Positions 35,969-45,254 of a stretch of 64,000 nucleotides of DNA are shown here, in pieces. Source of the DNA: Luteococcus sp048595755. GTDB lineage: Bacteria > Actinomycetota > Actinomycetes > Propionibacteriales > Propionibacteriaceae. The stretch lies in contig NZ_CP184360.1 of the NCBI RefSeq assembly GCF_048595755.1, positions 744,001 through 808,000 on the forward strand, written 5' to 3'. The position numbers were made by a program, and so were the translations under genes. Each line of letters begins with the position of its first letter. Positions within the stretch are counted from its first letter, which is position 1. A model generated the notes under the pieces. It saw only the letters and a program-made list of their open reading frames with translations, searched no databases and was not told the DNA's origin.

Positions 35969-37644
35969 TTCGCGACCTCGCTCTCGTTCGTGGCCTCGAC
36001 AAGCTCGGCCGTCGTGTCGGGATCCGGCTGGGTGTGGGGTACGGCGTACTGGTCCGGCCCCTCACCGGGGATCAGCGGCCCGCTGCCCGACGGCGGCAGG
36101 TGCTCGATGTCCAGCGTGCCCTTGAAGATCCAGTTGTCCAGCGCGGTCTGGCGCACCTGGTCGCCGTAGAGGATGGGCCACAGGCCCGTCCAGCGGTTCT
36201 TGAGGAACAGGCGCAGCTGTTCGGTGGCCTCGTCGACGGTGCTGTGGCCGTGTTCCAGGGCGATCCCCGCGGCGCGGGTGGAACAGAAGCCGCCCTGGCA
36301 CGGCCCCATGCCCAGCCTCAGCTGGCGGCGCAGGTCGTCGAAGGTGGAATCGGGGTGCACGTCCATCAGCCCGGTGAGCTCACGACGGCTGAGCAGTTCA
36401 CACTCGCAGACGATCTGGTCGTCCAGCCGGTCCTTCTCGCGCTCGGCCAGGCGATGGGTGACCAGGTAGTTCTTGCCGCTCTCGCTACCGGGAACATTCT
36501 CGGTGTCGGTGGTGCAGGGCCGGTCGTCACCCAGCTGCTGGCACATCACGTCGACGATGTTCTTGGCCATCAGGCGGTAGGTGGTCAGTTTGCCGCCGCT
36601 GATGGTGAGCAGGCCCTTCAGGCCGTCGCGCGACTCGTGGTCGATGATGCTCATGCCACGGCTCATGTGGCGCGTGTCGGTGAGGTCGACGCGGGAATCC
36701 TTCACCAGCGGGCGGGCACCACTCCAGGCGTGCACGGCGCGGGCCTGGCGGAAGCCCGGCACCAGCGCCTCGCCGGCGTCGAGCATCTGCTGCACCTCGT
36801 CACGGGGAATGGCGAGCTTGTCCGGATCGTCCACCTTCACGTCCGTGGTGCCGATGATGCACACGGTGTGCACGGGCACCAGGATGTCCCCGTCGGCCGG
36901 ATGGATGCAGCGGTTGACCACCTGGTTCACCAGGCGGTGGTTCATCGCGATCATGATGCCGCGGCCGGGCACCACCTCGACGCCCTCGCACTGCGCCATC
37001 GCGGCGATCTGACCGGCCCACGGCCCTCCGGCATTGATCACGAAGTTGGTGTCGATGCGCACCTCGTCAAGGGTCTTCATGTTGGTGCAGACCACCTGGC
37101 GCACCTGGTCGCCGTCGCGCTCGATCCTGGTGACCGAGTGGTACGGCAGGACCTTCGCGCCGTGGTCGATGGCGCTGTGCGCGGCGCCCCAGACCATCTG
37201 CCAGCCGTCGACCGTGCCGTCCTGCACGGCGAAGGCTCGCTTGATGCCGGGGTTGAGGCGGGGTTCGCGCCGCAGCGCCTCGGCGACGCTGATCTCCTCG
37301 CACGGAACCCCGGTGGCACGGGCTGCGGGGGCGAACTTGTCGGCGTGCTCCTCGGTGTCCTCGGGAGTGGTGACGAACAGACCACCGGTGGCCTCGACGG
37401 CATCGGCATGGATGCGGGTGACGATCTCGTTCTCGCGGGCGCACTCGGTGGCCGAATGGGGATCGGAGACCACGTAGCGCCCACCGGAGTGGAGCAGCCC
37501 GTGGTAGCGACCCGTCGTGCCCTGCCCCAGGTCTGCCCGGTCGACCAGCACGGCGGTGTAGCCGCGCATTGCCACGTCACGGACGACGCCTGCGCCGGTG
37601 GCACCGCCACCGATCACCACCACGTCCGCCTGCAACTTCTTCAT
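35965..37644 (-). CDS. glpA: Anaerobic glycerol-3-phosphate dehydrogenase subunit A
   Basis: GlpA is the catalytic FAD subunit that oxidises sn-glycerol 3-phosphate to dihydroxyacetone phosphate under anaerobic conditions. The 559-residue protein starts ADVVVIGGGATGAGVVRDVAMRG and has GQGTTGRYHGLLHSGGRYVV, NAGGPWAGQIAAM, TISGGKLTTYRLMAKN and the C-terminal BFD-like iron-sulfur domain with VCECELLSRRELTG and MGPCQGGFCSTRAAG. The extreme C-terminus (AELVEATNESEVAK) is encoded by a copy of a dispersed repeat (35992-36010). The ATG at 37644 has GGAG seven bases upstream (minus strand). It is the first gene of glpABC and divergent from ald. Confidence 0.94.
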   Translation of the reverse strand: MKKLQADVVVIGGGATGAGVVRDVAMRGYTAVLVDRADLGQGTTGRYHGLLHSGGRYVVSDPHSATECARENEIVTRIHADAVEATGGLFVTTPEDTEEHADKFAPAARATGVPCEEISVAEALRREPRLNPGIKRAFAVQDGTVDGWQMVWGAAHSAIDHGAKVLPYHSVTRIERDGDQVRQVVCTNMKTLDEVRIDTNFVINAGGPWAGQIAAMAQCEGVEVVPGRGIMIAMNHRLVNQVVNRCIHPADGDILVPVHTVCIIGTTDVKVDDPDKLAIPRDEVQQMLDAGEALVPGFRQARAVHAWSGARPLVKDSRVDLTDTRHMSRGMSIIDHESRDGLKGLLTISGGKLTTYRLMAKNIVDVMCQQLGDDRPCTTDTENVPGSESGKNYLVTHRLAEREKDRLDDQIVCECELLSRRELTGLMDVHPDSTFDDLRRQLRLGMGPCQGGFCSTRAAGIALEHGHSTVDEATEQLRLFLKNRWTGLWPILYGDQVRQTALDNWIFKGTLDIEHLPPSGSGPLIPGEGPDQYAVPHTQPDPDTTAELVEATNESEVAK

Positions 37645-37913
37645 CGAAGACTCCGTTCCGCCAGGGCTCGCAGGCACCTACGCCGCGCCACCTGCCCTCA
37701 CCCTAGGCAGCGGCACCGACAGTTCCGAGCCCCGGGGGGACGATCACGCCCGACGTGCACCCGACCACCACCCCAGTGCACAAACGTTCACGCCTCTAGA
37801 CAGACGTGCAGCCCTCTCCTCGAAAGACCTTCCCCACCCTGCGCAGGAGCCACCTATCGTGGCCCCACAAGCCAACCGGCATCACCGATCAGCAGCCTGA
37901 GGAGTCAACGCGT

Positions 37914-39026
37914 ATGAGGATCGCCATCCCCACCGAGGTCAAGGACAACGAGTTCCGGGTCGCCATCACGCCGGTCGGCGTGGCCGAACTGGTCGGCCAC
38001 GGCCACGAGGTCCTGGTCCAGGCGGGGGCCGGTGTCGGCTCCTCGATCAGCGACGAGGAGTACGCCGCCCAGGGCGCCACCATCGTCGATTCCTGCGACG
38101 AGGTCTGGGAGCGCGCCGAGCTGGTGCTCAAGGTGAAGGAGCCCATCGCCGAGGAGTACCGGCACCTGCGCGAGGACCTCACGCTGTTCACCTACCTGCA
38201 CCTGGCCGCCGACCGGCCGCTCACCGACGCGCTGCAGGCCGCCGGCACGACGGCGATTGCCTACGAGACGGTCCAGCTGCCCGACCGCAGCCTGCCCCTG
38301 CTGGTGCCGATGAGCGAGGTGGCCGGCTGCCTCGCCCCGCAGATGGGCGCCTACCACCTGACCCGCGCCGCCCAGGGCCGCGGCGTGCTGATGGGGCACG
38401 TGACCGGCGTCACGCCGGCCAAGGTGGTGGTGCTGGGCTGTGGCACCGCCGGCACCAAGGCCGCGCTGGCCGCCGCGGGGCTGGGGGCCGAGGTGACCGT
38501 GCTCGACACCGACCTGGCCAAGCTGCGTCACGTGAGCAACTTCATGAACGTGCAGACCCTGGCCTCCTCCCGGTTGACGGTGCGCGAGCAGGTGCTGCAG
38601 GCAGACCTGGTGATCGGCACGGTGCTGCTGCCCGGCTCGCGGACACCCCGGCTGGTGACCCATGAGATGGTCACGCAGATGAAGCCGGGCAGCGTGCTGG
38701 TCGACGTCGCGATTGACCAGGGCGGCTGCTTCGAGGACTCCCGCCCCACCACGCACCACGACCCGGTCTACGAGGTGGAGCAGTCGCTGTTCTACTGCGT
38801 CGGCAACATGCCCGGTGCGGTGCCCAACACCTCCACCTGGGCGCTGACCAATTCGACGCTGCCCTACGTCGTGCGGATCGCCAACCAGGGCTGGCGGCAG
38901 GCGATGCAGGCCGATCCGGCGCTGGCCAAGGGGCTCAACGTGCAGGGCGGTCGGATCGTCTACCCCGGCGTCGCGGAGGCCTTCGGCGTGGAGCACACCC
39001 CGGTGGCCGAGGTGCTCGCCGACTGA
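37914..39026 (+). CDS. ald: Alanine dehydrogenase
   Basis: This NAD-dependent enzyme interconverts L-alanine and pyruvate plus ammonium. The 370-residue protein starts MRIAIPTEVKDNEFRVAITP; the pyruvate-binding lysine is in LVLKVKEP, the catalytic histidine in FTYLHLAADRPL, the Rossmann motif is VVVLGCGTAGTKAA (a variant of the usual GGGVVGTNAA), and the catalytic aspartate lies in LVDVAIDQGGCFE. The C-terminal NMPGAVPNTSTWALTNSTLPYV matches the family. Length is standard (~370). The ATG at 37914 has TGAGGAG upstream. It feeds alanine carbon into the pyruvate pool used for propionate formation. Confidence 0.94.
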   Translation: MRIAIPTEVKDNEFRVAITPVGVAELVGHGHEVLVQAGAGVGSSISDEEYAAQGATIVDSCDEVWERAELVLKVKEPIAEEYRHLREDLTLFTYLHLAADRPLTDALQAAGTTAIAYETVQLPDRSLPLLVPMSEVAGCLAPQMGAYHLTRAAQGRGVLMGHVTGVTPAKVVVLGCGTAGTKAALAAAGLGAEVTVLDTDLAKLRHVSNFMNVQTLASSRLTVREQVLQADLVIGTVLLPGSRTPRLVTHEMVTQMKPGSVLVDVAIDQGGCFEDSRPTTHHDPVYEVEQSLFYCVGNMPGAVPNTSTWALTNSTLPYVVRIANQGWRQAMQADPALAKGLNVQGGRIVYPGVAEAFGVEHTPVAEVLAD

Positions 39027-39091
39027 TGCCGCGTGGCCAAGGGTTCACCACCTGTTGACCCCCCGCCGGTTGAGTCCTGCGCTCCGCCGGA

Positions 39092-39097
39092 TTGAAT
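39092..39097 (+). promoter_or_regulatory. Possible -10 hexamer for the PPi-PEPCK gene
   Basis: TTGAAT ends six bases before the ATG at 39104. The leader contains only GGGGG, so a leaderless start is likely. Tentative. Confidence 0.35.
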
Positions 39098-39103
39098 GGG
39101 GGC

Positions 39104-42100
39104 ATGGCAACAAGCACTGAGTCCCCCCTCATCGAGGCGATCAATCTTCGGTTGTCCCTGCTGGGCCTGCCCTTGGCCGGCAATCACTCGGATGCCGACC
39201 TGGTCACCCCGATCATCGCCCGCCAGCGCGAACTCTCGCGTCGGCTGGGCGAGCGACTGTGCGCCGCAGACCTGCGTGTGCAACGCTTCCTCGACGACTT
39301 CCTGCAGAACACCGACGTGCAGCCGCAACTGCCCAACAGCACCCTGGTGCTGGATCATCCTGGGCTGGCCCGGGCGCTGAGCCTGCCCCATGACGGGGAC
39401 GAGTTCCACTCGGACCTGCTCAGTTCCTACCGTCTGGCCAATGGCGTGCTGCACAATCCCGCCAATGACCGACGCACCACCGCCGGCGTCTTCCACATCG
39501 CCGAGGGTGGCCTCCCCATCCAGGACGACAAGCTCGCCGTCCCCACCGCCGTCTTCGCCCGGCTGCTCGAGCGTGCCTTCCAGCCGCCCGAGGCCGACCT
39601 GCAGCTGCCCTTCACCGCCAACCAGGACCAGAAGGCCGCCTGCTTCGTCAGCCTGCTGATGCGCCCCCTGGTGGTTCCCGCGGTTCCCGGCTTCACACGT
39701 GAACGCACCATGGAGGTGCGCTTCATCGTCCCCGGTGGCCTGGTGTCCAATCTCGACTTCGTCGAGGGGATCTTCGGCAATGCGGGCGATCCGCACCTTC
39801 CGGAGAATGACGCCTCGCTCGACCCGGAGGGCTGGACCGGCACCACCGGCGCGGTCATCCTGGCCCCGCACCTGACCAAGGTGACCAAGAAGGAACTTGG
39901 CCTGCCGCACGTCAATGACGCCACCGAGCGCCAGAAGCGCGACGGCATGTGCTGGGAGCACGACGACGACCTCTACAACGGCGGCCAGGCCTTCAAGGTG
40001 TGCGCCCGCGACGAGCGCGGCGTCATCGTCACCGTGATCGCCGACAACTACTTCGGCTACTGCAAGAAGGAGGTCAAGACCCAGATCTCCTACTCCGCCA
40101 ACCTGTTCGGCCTGGCCGAGGAGGAGCATGCCGGTGGCGCGCTGGCCTTCCCTGCCTACAACCTGGGCCAGGAGTGGACCGACACCTACACCCCGGACGA
40201 CTTCAGCGTCGCCGACGTGGTGGCGCGCAACCCGGAACGCTTCGAGCAGCAGGCCGAGGGCCACGCCATCGATCGGGAGCAGCCACACCTGGTGGTGGTG
40301 CCCGGCAAGGCCAGCTACTCGATGCGCAACCAGCTGGTCAGTTGGACCAATCCCGACGGCAGCCAGGGCCAGACCCCGCTGCTGGCCGGCAAGACCTACC
40401 TGGCGCCCAATGGCTACCGGGTGCATGCCAAGCCGCGCGACGCGGACCCCACGCAGTGGCACCTGATCGGCACCTCGCCCACCTCGACGCAGCTGCACAA
40501 GCCGGCCACCGTCTCGGGTGGCGGCAAGAGCGAGATCAGCAAGAGCCTGCTGGATGCCTTCGTCTTCGGCAGCGCCTACACCGCCGATGTCGAGAAGGAC
40601 CTCGACATGGTGCAGGAGCTGTTGGATCGTGACTACTCCGACCGTTTCCGCGATCCGGCCGCCGACGACCGGCGCAGCATCCTGTCCAGCGAGCGCTCCC
40701 TGGGGTCGGTGATCAAGCTGCTCACCCCGCGCTCGGAGTTCACCGACGAGTACAACGCCTGGTTGGAGACCATTCCTCCCCACGTCAGCGAGCTGGTCTT
40801 CACCGTCAAGCGGTACTACAAGCCCGAGTGGGGCACCGACTGGCGCAGCCACTTCAGCGTCGGGATCATCAATGGCCGCCAGGGCAATTCGCTGCGCCTG
40901 GACGGCGAGAAGATCATGGTGAACATGCTGCGCGTCGGCTTCCAGGCGGACGGGTCGTGGCGGCTGTTCAGCCTGCGTCCCGACTTCTCACCGGCCGCGA
41001 AGGTGCAGACCGAGGACGACATCACCGCCTCCGTGGTGGCCCCGCCCGAGGGCGGGCATGCCGATCCGGTCAGCGCCAAGTACGTCCAGAACTGTGAGCA
41101 GCTGCTCTTCCAGCGTCCCGACGATGCGATCCACCGCGGCTACGACAAGCAGACGGAGAAGGACATGGCGGGTGAGGACTCGTTCATCTCCAACTTCCAT
41201 CCGCTGACCCGCGACGAGGCCCGCGAGATCGTCGCCGACGCGCCGGGGCTGAGCAAGTTCACCGAACCGATGCGCGAACGGATCATCCGCTTCGCCGAGG
41301 GCGCCGACGACGAGCACCCGCTCTTCCTGGCCGTCAGCTCCGAACCGCGCATCGTCGCCGACGGCAAGCGTTCCAAGAATCCGAGGTACCTGCAGAAGCG
41401 CCCAGACCTGACCAATCCGGAGGGCACGGCCGCGGCCACCCTCGCGACGCACCTGCAGCGCAAGAGCCCCACCGGCCAGCCGCTGCGGATGCCGGTGGAC
41501 GTGGTGGCCGCGGGGCGTCGCAACAATGCGGCCGAGCCGGGCGTGCCCCCGCTGTGCGCCTACAATCCCTTGCACTACATGGAGCTGCCCGAGCTCTTCA
41601 TGGAATTCATCAGCTCCATGACCGGCAAGTCGCCCTCCACGACGGGCGCGGGAAGCGAGGGCGCGATGACCAAGGCGCCCTTCAACGCCCTGCCGTCGAT
41701 CATCGACCTGAATGCGGCGCTGCTGAGCTTCGCCCTCACCGAGACCGACGGCTGGCTGAGCTCTGCCGGCGTGATCGGCCCCAAGGTGCGCGTCGACCAC
41801 GACATCAGCCTGCTGGTGCCGGAGATCTTCAGCCGCATGTGGCCCGAGGAGCGCAAGGCCCAGGCCCTGATCGAGGCCGGTTGCCTGGAGCGGATGACCG
41901 ACTTCGAGCACGAGGGCCGGACGGTCCAGGCCAGCCGGCTGGGCTACCGGATGAACGAGCTGTTCGCGACCACCTACTTCGGACGCATCTTCCTGCATCC
42001 GGACATGGTCTTCACCGAGGAGATGCTGCGGCCCGAGCTGCAGGATGCCGACGTCTTCGCCGAGAGCGTCGACGTGATCGTCACCACGCACCAGCGGGTG

Positions 42101-42490
42101 GCCGAGACCTACTTCACCGACGGCACCATCAACCTGGCGATCCCGCCGCTGAAGGCGCTGCTGGAGATCATGGCCCACGGCAAGTCGAGCCAGGGATGGA
42201 CGCTGGACAGCCCCGACTTCCGGGCCCTGTTCACCCGTCGCTCGATCCTGGACTCCGGCTGGTATGCACAGCGGCTCACCGCCAAGCAGTCGGCCGCGAT
42301 CGCCCAGCTGAAGCAGGGCGTGGCAGACCTGGCACCCTTCGTGAAGCAGCAGGGCAATGCGAACCCGGTGCAGCGCCTGCAGCTCGACGAGCGCCTGGAC
42401 GCACTGCAGCAGCACCTGACGGCGGTGCAGTCGCCCGACTACCTGAACTCGCTGAACGGCACCCTGGGGCGTCAGGTCAGCTTCGGCTGA
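39104..42490 (+). CDS. Putative pyrophosphate-dependent phosphoenolpyruvate carboxykinase
   Basis: A 1128-residue cytoplasmic protein. Its size, its source lineage and its motifs match the PPi-type PEP carboxykinase known from Entamoeba and propionibacteria, which interconverts PEP, CO2 and phosphate with oxaloacetate and pyrophosphate. A P-loop-like VSGGGKSEISKSLLDAF lies near residues 468-484; the long central and C-terminal regions include KRSKNPRYLQKRPDL and ELFMEFISSMTGKSPSTTGA near residues 828-850. The identification rests on recollection of the family, not on a search. In this organism it would make oxaloacetate for the succinate-propionate pathway. It precedes mmdA by 172 bp, with a terminator between. 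Confidence 0.75.
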   Translation: MATSTESPLIEAINLRLSLLGLPLAGNHSDADLVTPIIARQRELSRRLGERLCAADLRVQRFLDDFLQNTDVQPQLPNSTLVLDHPGLARALSLPHDGDEFHSDLLSSYRLANGVLHNPANDRRTTAGVFHIAEGGLPIQDDKLAVPTAVFARLLERAFQPPEADLQLPFTANQDQKAACFVSLLMRPLVVPAVPGFTRERTMEVRFIVPGGLVSNLDFVEGIFGNAGDPHLPENDASLDPEGWTGTTGAVILAPHLTKVTKKELGLPHVNDATERQKRDGMCWEHDDDLYNGGQAFKVCARDERGVIVTVIADNYFGYCKKEVKTQISYSANLFGLAEEEHAGGALAFPAYNLGQEWTDTYTPDDFSVADVVARNPERFEQQAEGHAIDREQPHLVVVPGKASYSMRNQLVSWTNPDGSQGQTPLLAGKTYLAPNGYRVHAKPRDADPTQWHLIGTSPTSTQLHKPATVSGGGKSEISKSLLDAFVFGSAYTADVEKDLDMVQELLDRDYSDRFRDPAADDRRSILSSERSLGSVIKLLTPRSEFTDEYNAWLETIPPHVSELVFTVKRYYKPEWGTDWRSHFSVGIINGRQGNSLRLDGEKIMVNMLRVGFQADGSWRLFSLRPDFSPAAKVQTEDDITASVVAPPEGGHADPVSAKYVQNCEQLLFQRPDDAIHRGYDKQTEKDMAGEDSFISNFHPLTRDEAREIVADAPGLSKFTEPMRERIIRFAEGADDEHPLFLAVSSEPRIVADGKRSKNPRYLQKRPDLTNPEGTAAATLATHLQRKSPTGQPLRMPVDVVAAGRRNNAAEPGVPPLCAYNPLHYMELPELFMEFISSMTGKSPSTTGAGSEGAMTKAPFNALPSIIDLNAALLSFALTETDGWLSSAGVIGPKVRVDHDISLLVPEIFSRMWPEERKAQALIEAGCLERMTDFEHEGRTVQASRLGYRMNELFATTYFGRIFLHPDMVFTEEMLRPELQDADVFAESVDVIVTTHQRVAETYFTDGTINLAIPPLKALLEIMAHGKSSQGWTLDSPDFRALFTRRSILDSGWYAQRLTAKQSAAIAQLKQGVADLAPFVKQQGNANPVQRLQLDERLDALQQHLTAVQSPDYLNSLNGTLGRQVSFG

Positions 42491-42513
42491 GCACGCCCCA
42501 CCCGGGCTGGCTG

Positions 42514-42541
42514 CCGGGCTCCGCACCTTGCCGGAGCCCGG
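42514..42541 (+). terminator. Terminator after the PPi-PEPCK gene
   Basis: A perfect 10-bp stem CCGGGCTCCG/CGGAGCCCGG with an eight-base loop, 23 bp after the stop. It separates the transcript from the mmd operon. Confidence 0.75.
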
Positions 42542-42618
42542 TGGCCACCCCTGCACGCCTACCCCACGCGGCGATCGCGGCTGCTCGTCCATCACCCCAC
42601 CCCGCCTCCTCGAAGGAT

Positions 42619-42642
42619 CAGACCACCTCGTAGATTGGTCTG
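42619..42642. promoter_or_regulatory. Inverted repeat over the probable mmdA promoter
   Basis: CAGACC and GGTCTG are separated by 12 bases that contain the -10-like TAGATT (42631-42636). The arrangement would let a repressor block the promoter. Ribosome-binding site GAGGAG follows before the ATG at 42663. Confidence 0.45.
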
Positions 42643-42662
42643 GGAATCAACGAGGAGATGCA

Positions 42663-44207
42663 ATGACGCAACCGCTCGAGGCCCTCCGCCAGATGCGCGA
42701 AGAAGCGCTCAAGGGCGGCGGACCCGACAGAATCGACGCCCAGCACGCCAAGGGGAAGATGACGGCTCGCGAGCGCCTGTCCTTCCTCCTCGACGAGGCC
42801 TCCTTCCAGGAGCTCGGTGCACTGGCGACCCACAACCACACCGATTTCGGGATGGCCGACAAGCGCTTTCCCGGCGACGGTGTGATCACCGGTTTCGGCA
42901 AGGTGAACGGCCGCCGCGTGGCCGTCTTCGCGCAGGACTTCACCGTGCTGGGGGGATCCTTCAGTGAGGTGCAGGCGCAGAAGGTGAGCCGGATCCAGGA
43001 CCTGGCGCTGGAATCGGGGATCCCGCTGATCGGCCTCAACGACTCGGGCGGTGCCCGCGTCCAGGAGGGTGTGCGGGCGCTGGCCGCCTATGGCGAGGTC
43101 TTCTACCGCAATGTGGCCGCCTCCGGTGTGATCCCGCAGATCAGCATGATCATGGGGCCGTGCGCCGGCGGTGCCGTCTACTCCCCCGCGCTCACCGACT
43201 TCACCGTCATGGTGGAGACCACCTCCAACATGTTCCTGACCGGCCCCGAGGTCATCAAGGCCGTCACCGGCGAGGACGTCAGCTCCGAGGACCTGGGCGG
43301 GGCCTATGTGCACAATTCCCGCTCCGGCGTGGCCCAGTTCAATGCCCGCGACGAGCAGGCGGCCATCGAGATGGTGAAGCGGCTGCTGAGCTACCTGCCG
43401 CAGAACAACACCGAGGATCCGCCCGCGATCGTCGCCTACGACTCCGCCGACCGGATGGACGAGGCACTCAACACGATCATCCCCAGCGACGAGGCGATGG
43501 CCTATGACATGCGCGACGTGCTGGAGAGCGTCTTCGACGCCGGTTCGGTGATGCAGGTGCACGAGGACTGGGCGGCCAATGCCATCTGCGCCTTCGCCCG
43601 TCTGGACGGACATTCGGTGGGCATCATCGCCAACCAGCCCACCGTGATCAGCGGTTGCCTGGACATCGACTCGTCGGACAAGATCAGCCGCCACATCCGC
43701 ATCTGCGACATGTTCAACATCCCGATCATCACCTTCGTCGACTGCCCCGGCTACCTGCCGGGCGTGCAGCAGGAGTACGCGGGCGTGATCCGGCACGGCG
43801 CCAAGGTGATCTACTCCTACTGCCAGGCCACGGTCCCCAAGATGTCGGTAGTGACCCGCAAGGCCATCGGTGGCTCCTACGTGGCGCTGAGCTCCAAGCA
43901 GATGGGCAATGACGTGGCCTTCGCCTGGCCCAGCGCCCAGATCGCCGTGATGGGTCCCGACGGTGCCGCCCGGTTGCTCAACCGCCGCCAGATCCAGCAG
44001 GCCGAGGATCCGGCCGCCGAGGAGAAGCGCTTCGTCGAGGAGTACCGCGAGAAGTTCTTCAACCCCTACCGCGCGGCCGACGTCGGCCAGATCGACGAGG
44101 TCATCGAACCGTGCGAGACCCGTCCTCGCCTGATCCGTGCCCTGGAGGTGTTGCGCACCAAGGTGCAGACCAACATCCCCAAGAAGCACGGCCTCTTCCC
44201 GGTCTAG
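42663..44207 (+). CDS. mmdA: Methylmalonyl-CoA decarboxylase, carboxyltransferase (alpha) subunit
   Basis: MmdA transfers the carboxyl group of (S)-methylmalonyl-CoA to the biotin of the carrier subunit, giving propionyl-CoA. The 514-residue protein has two crotonase-like halves: the N-terminal one with KMTARERLSFLLDE, LNDSGGARVQEG and GPCAGGAVYSPALTDF, the C-terminal one with VGIIANQPTVISGCLDIDSSDK, FVDCPGYLPGVQQEYAGVIRHGAK and RKAIGGSYVAL. It resembles both the 12S transcarboxylase subunit and PccB. The downstream genes for a carrier and a membrane pump favour a sodium-translocating methylmalonyl-CoA decarboxylase. GAGGAG precedes the ATG. Confidence 0.88.
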   Translation: MTQPLEALRQMREEALKGGGPDRIDAQHAKGKMTARERLSFLLDEASFQELGALATHNHTDFGMADKRFPGDGVITGFGKVNGRRVAVFAQDFTVLGGSFSEVQAQKVSRIQDLALESGIPLIGLNDSGGARVQEGVRALAAYGEVFYRNVAASGVIPQISMIMGPCAGGAVYSPALTDFTVMVETTSNMFLTGPEVIKAVTGEDVSSEDLGGAYVHNSRSGVAQFNARDEQAAIEMVKRLLSYLPQNNTEDPPAIVAYDSADRMDEALNTIIPSDEAMAYDMRDVLESVFDAGSVMQVHEDWAANAICAFARLDGHSVGIIANQPTVISGCLDIDSSDKISRHIRICDMFNIPIITFVDCPGYLPGVQQEYAGVIRHGAKVIYSYCQATVPKMSVVTRKAIGGSYVALSSKQMGNDVAFAWPSAQIAVMGPDGAARLLNRRQIQQAEDPAAEEKRFVEEYREKFFNPYRAADVGQIDEVIEPCETRPRLIRALEVLRTKVQTNIPKKHGLFPV

Positions 44208-44217
44208 GAGTGGCGTG

Positions 44218-44745
44218 ATGAACAACCTCTTGTGGGGTCTCGAGATGACCGTGGTGGGCATGGGGGTGGTCTTCGCCCTGCTCGCCCTGCTGATGGGGGT
44301 GCTGACACTGCTCGGCAAGCTCGACCGCCCGGACAAGCCGAAGTTGGCCATGGCCGGGGCCGCGGGCGCCGCCGTGGGCGACGACGCCTCGCCGGTGGCC
44401 GCCGTCGCCCACCGGGCCGGCAGCCCCGAGGGCGCCGGTTCTGCAGACACTGGTTCTGCAGACGTCGATGCCGAAGCACCGGACAGTGCCGAGCCCGCAC
44501 CACCGGCCAGCCCCGAACCGCCGACCAGCCCCGAACCGCCGACCAGCTCGGTCCAGATCCTCACCGATGGGTTGACCGTCGACCAGGCGAGTGCCGTCGC
44601 CCTGGCCGTGATCACCCACGCCGAGGTGCGACGCCAGCAGGCCGCACCCGCCATGCGTACCCATGCGCCAGGCAGCCAGATCCACACCAGCCGGTGGGTT
44701 GCGGTGGGCCGCAGCGCGCAGAACCAGTCCTGGAACAGGAGATAG
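44218..44745 (+). CDS. mmdD: Methylmalonyl-CoA decarboxylase small membrane subunit (OadG/MmdD-like)
   Basis: The 175-residue protein has one N-terminal membrane segment (MTVVGMGVVFALLALLMGVLTL nearby, residues ~9-32), the hallmark of the OadG/delta subunits that assemble sodium-pump decarboxylases. A long Ala/Pro/Glu-rich linker with PEPPTS repeats follows, and then a C-terminal segment (DGLTVDQASAVALAVITHAEVRRQ) ending with VAVGRSAQNQSWNRR, again typical of such subunits. It starts 10 bp after mmdA and ends five bases before the carrier gene. Family assignment rests on architecture and gene order, because these subunits are poorly conserved. Confidence 0.78.
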   Translation: MNNLLWGLEMTVVGMGVVFALLALLMGVLTLLGKLDRPDKPKLAMAGAAGAAVGDDASPVAAVAHRAGSPEGAGSADTGSADVDAEAPDSAEPAPPASPEPPTSPEPPTSSVQILTDGLTVDQASAVALAVITHAEVRRQQAAPAMRTHAPGSQIHTSRWVAVGRSAQNQSWNRR

Positions 44746-44750
44746 CCCCG

Positions 44751-45254
44751 ATGCGCCGCTACACGATCTCGATCAACGGCTCCGACCATGAGGTGGACGT
44801 CGAGGAGGTGACCGCCAACACATTCCGCGTCGCCATCGCCGGCCAGAACGTGGACGTGCGCCTGCGCGACCACCAGGACCTGGCCCAGGCGATGATCACC
44901 CCTGAGATGGAGGTGGCAGACAACACCCCGTTGCCCACCCCGATCCGCACGGAGGCGGCCCCCGCCCCGGCGGTCACCACCGCACCCCCGACGGCCCGTC
45001 CCAAGGCCGCGGCCCCGGCGGGCGGTGGCGCCCCCAGCGGTGTGAACACGCTGACCGCACCGATGCCCGGCGTGGTGCTCAGCGTCAGCGCCCAGCCCGG
45101 CCAGAGCGTCAAGCGTGGCGATCCGCTGTTGGTGCTGGAGGCCATGAAGATGAAGAACGAGCTGAAGGCCACCCGCGACGGCGTCGTCGCACAGGTTCCC
45201 GCCGAGGTGGGCGCCCAGGTGGGCTTCGGTGATCCCCTGGTGGTGTTCGAATGA
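44751..45254 (+). CDS. mmdC: Biotin carrier subunit of methylmalonyl-CoA decarboxylase
   Basis: This 167-residue protein carries the covalently bound biotin that shuttles the carboxyl group from MmdA to the membrane subunit MmdB. The biotinyl domain at the C-terminus shows TAPMPGVVLSVSAQPGQSVKRG and the biotinylation site LEAMKMKNELKA (lysine between the methionines, near residue 133). The N-terminal ~75 residues (RRYTISINGSDHEVDVEEV) are the small beta domain common to these carriers, joined by an Ala/Pro-rich linker. The stop overlaps the start of mmdB by four bases (ATGA), indicating coupling. Confidence 0.92.
   Translation: MRRYTISINGSDHEVDVEEVTANTFRVAIAGQNVDVRLRDHQDLAQAMITPEMEVADNTPLPTPIRTEAAPAPAVTTAPPTARPKAAAPAGGGAPSGVNTLTAPMPGVVLSVSAQPGQSVKRGDPLLVLEAMKMKNELKATRDGVVAQVPAEVGAQVGFGDPLVVFE

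Noticed and set aside
42663..44207. mmdA as the 12S subunit of transcarboxylase
   Set aside because: The gene is followed by a biotin carrier and by OadG- and OadB-type membrane subunits and not by a 5S subunit; still, MmdA sequence alone cannot exclude dual use.
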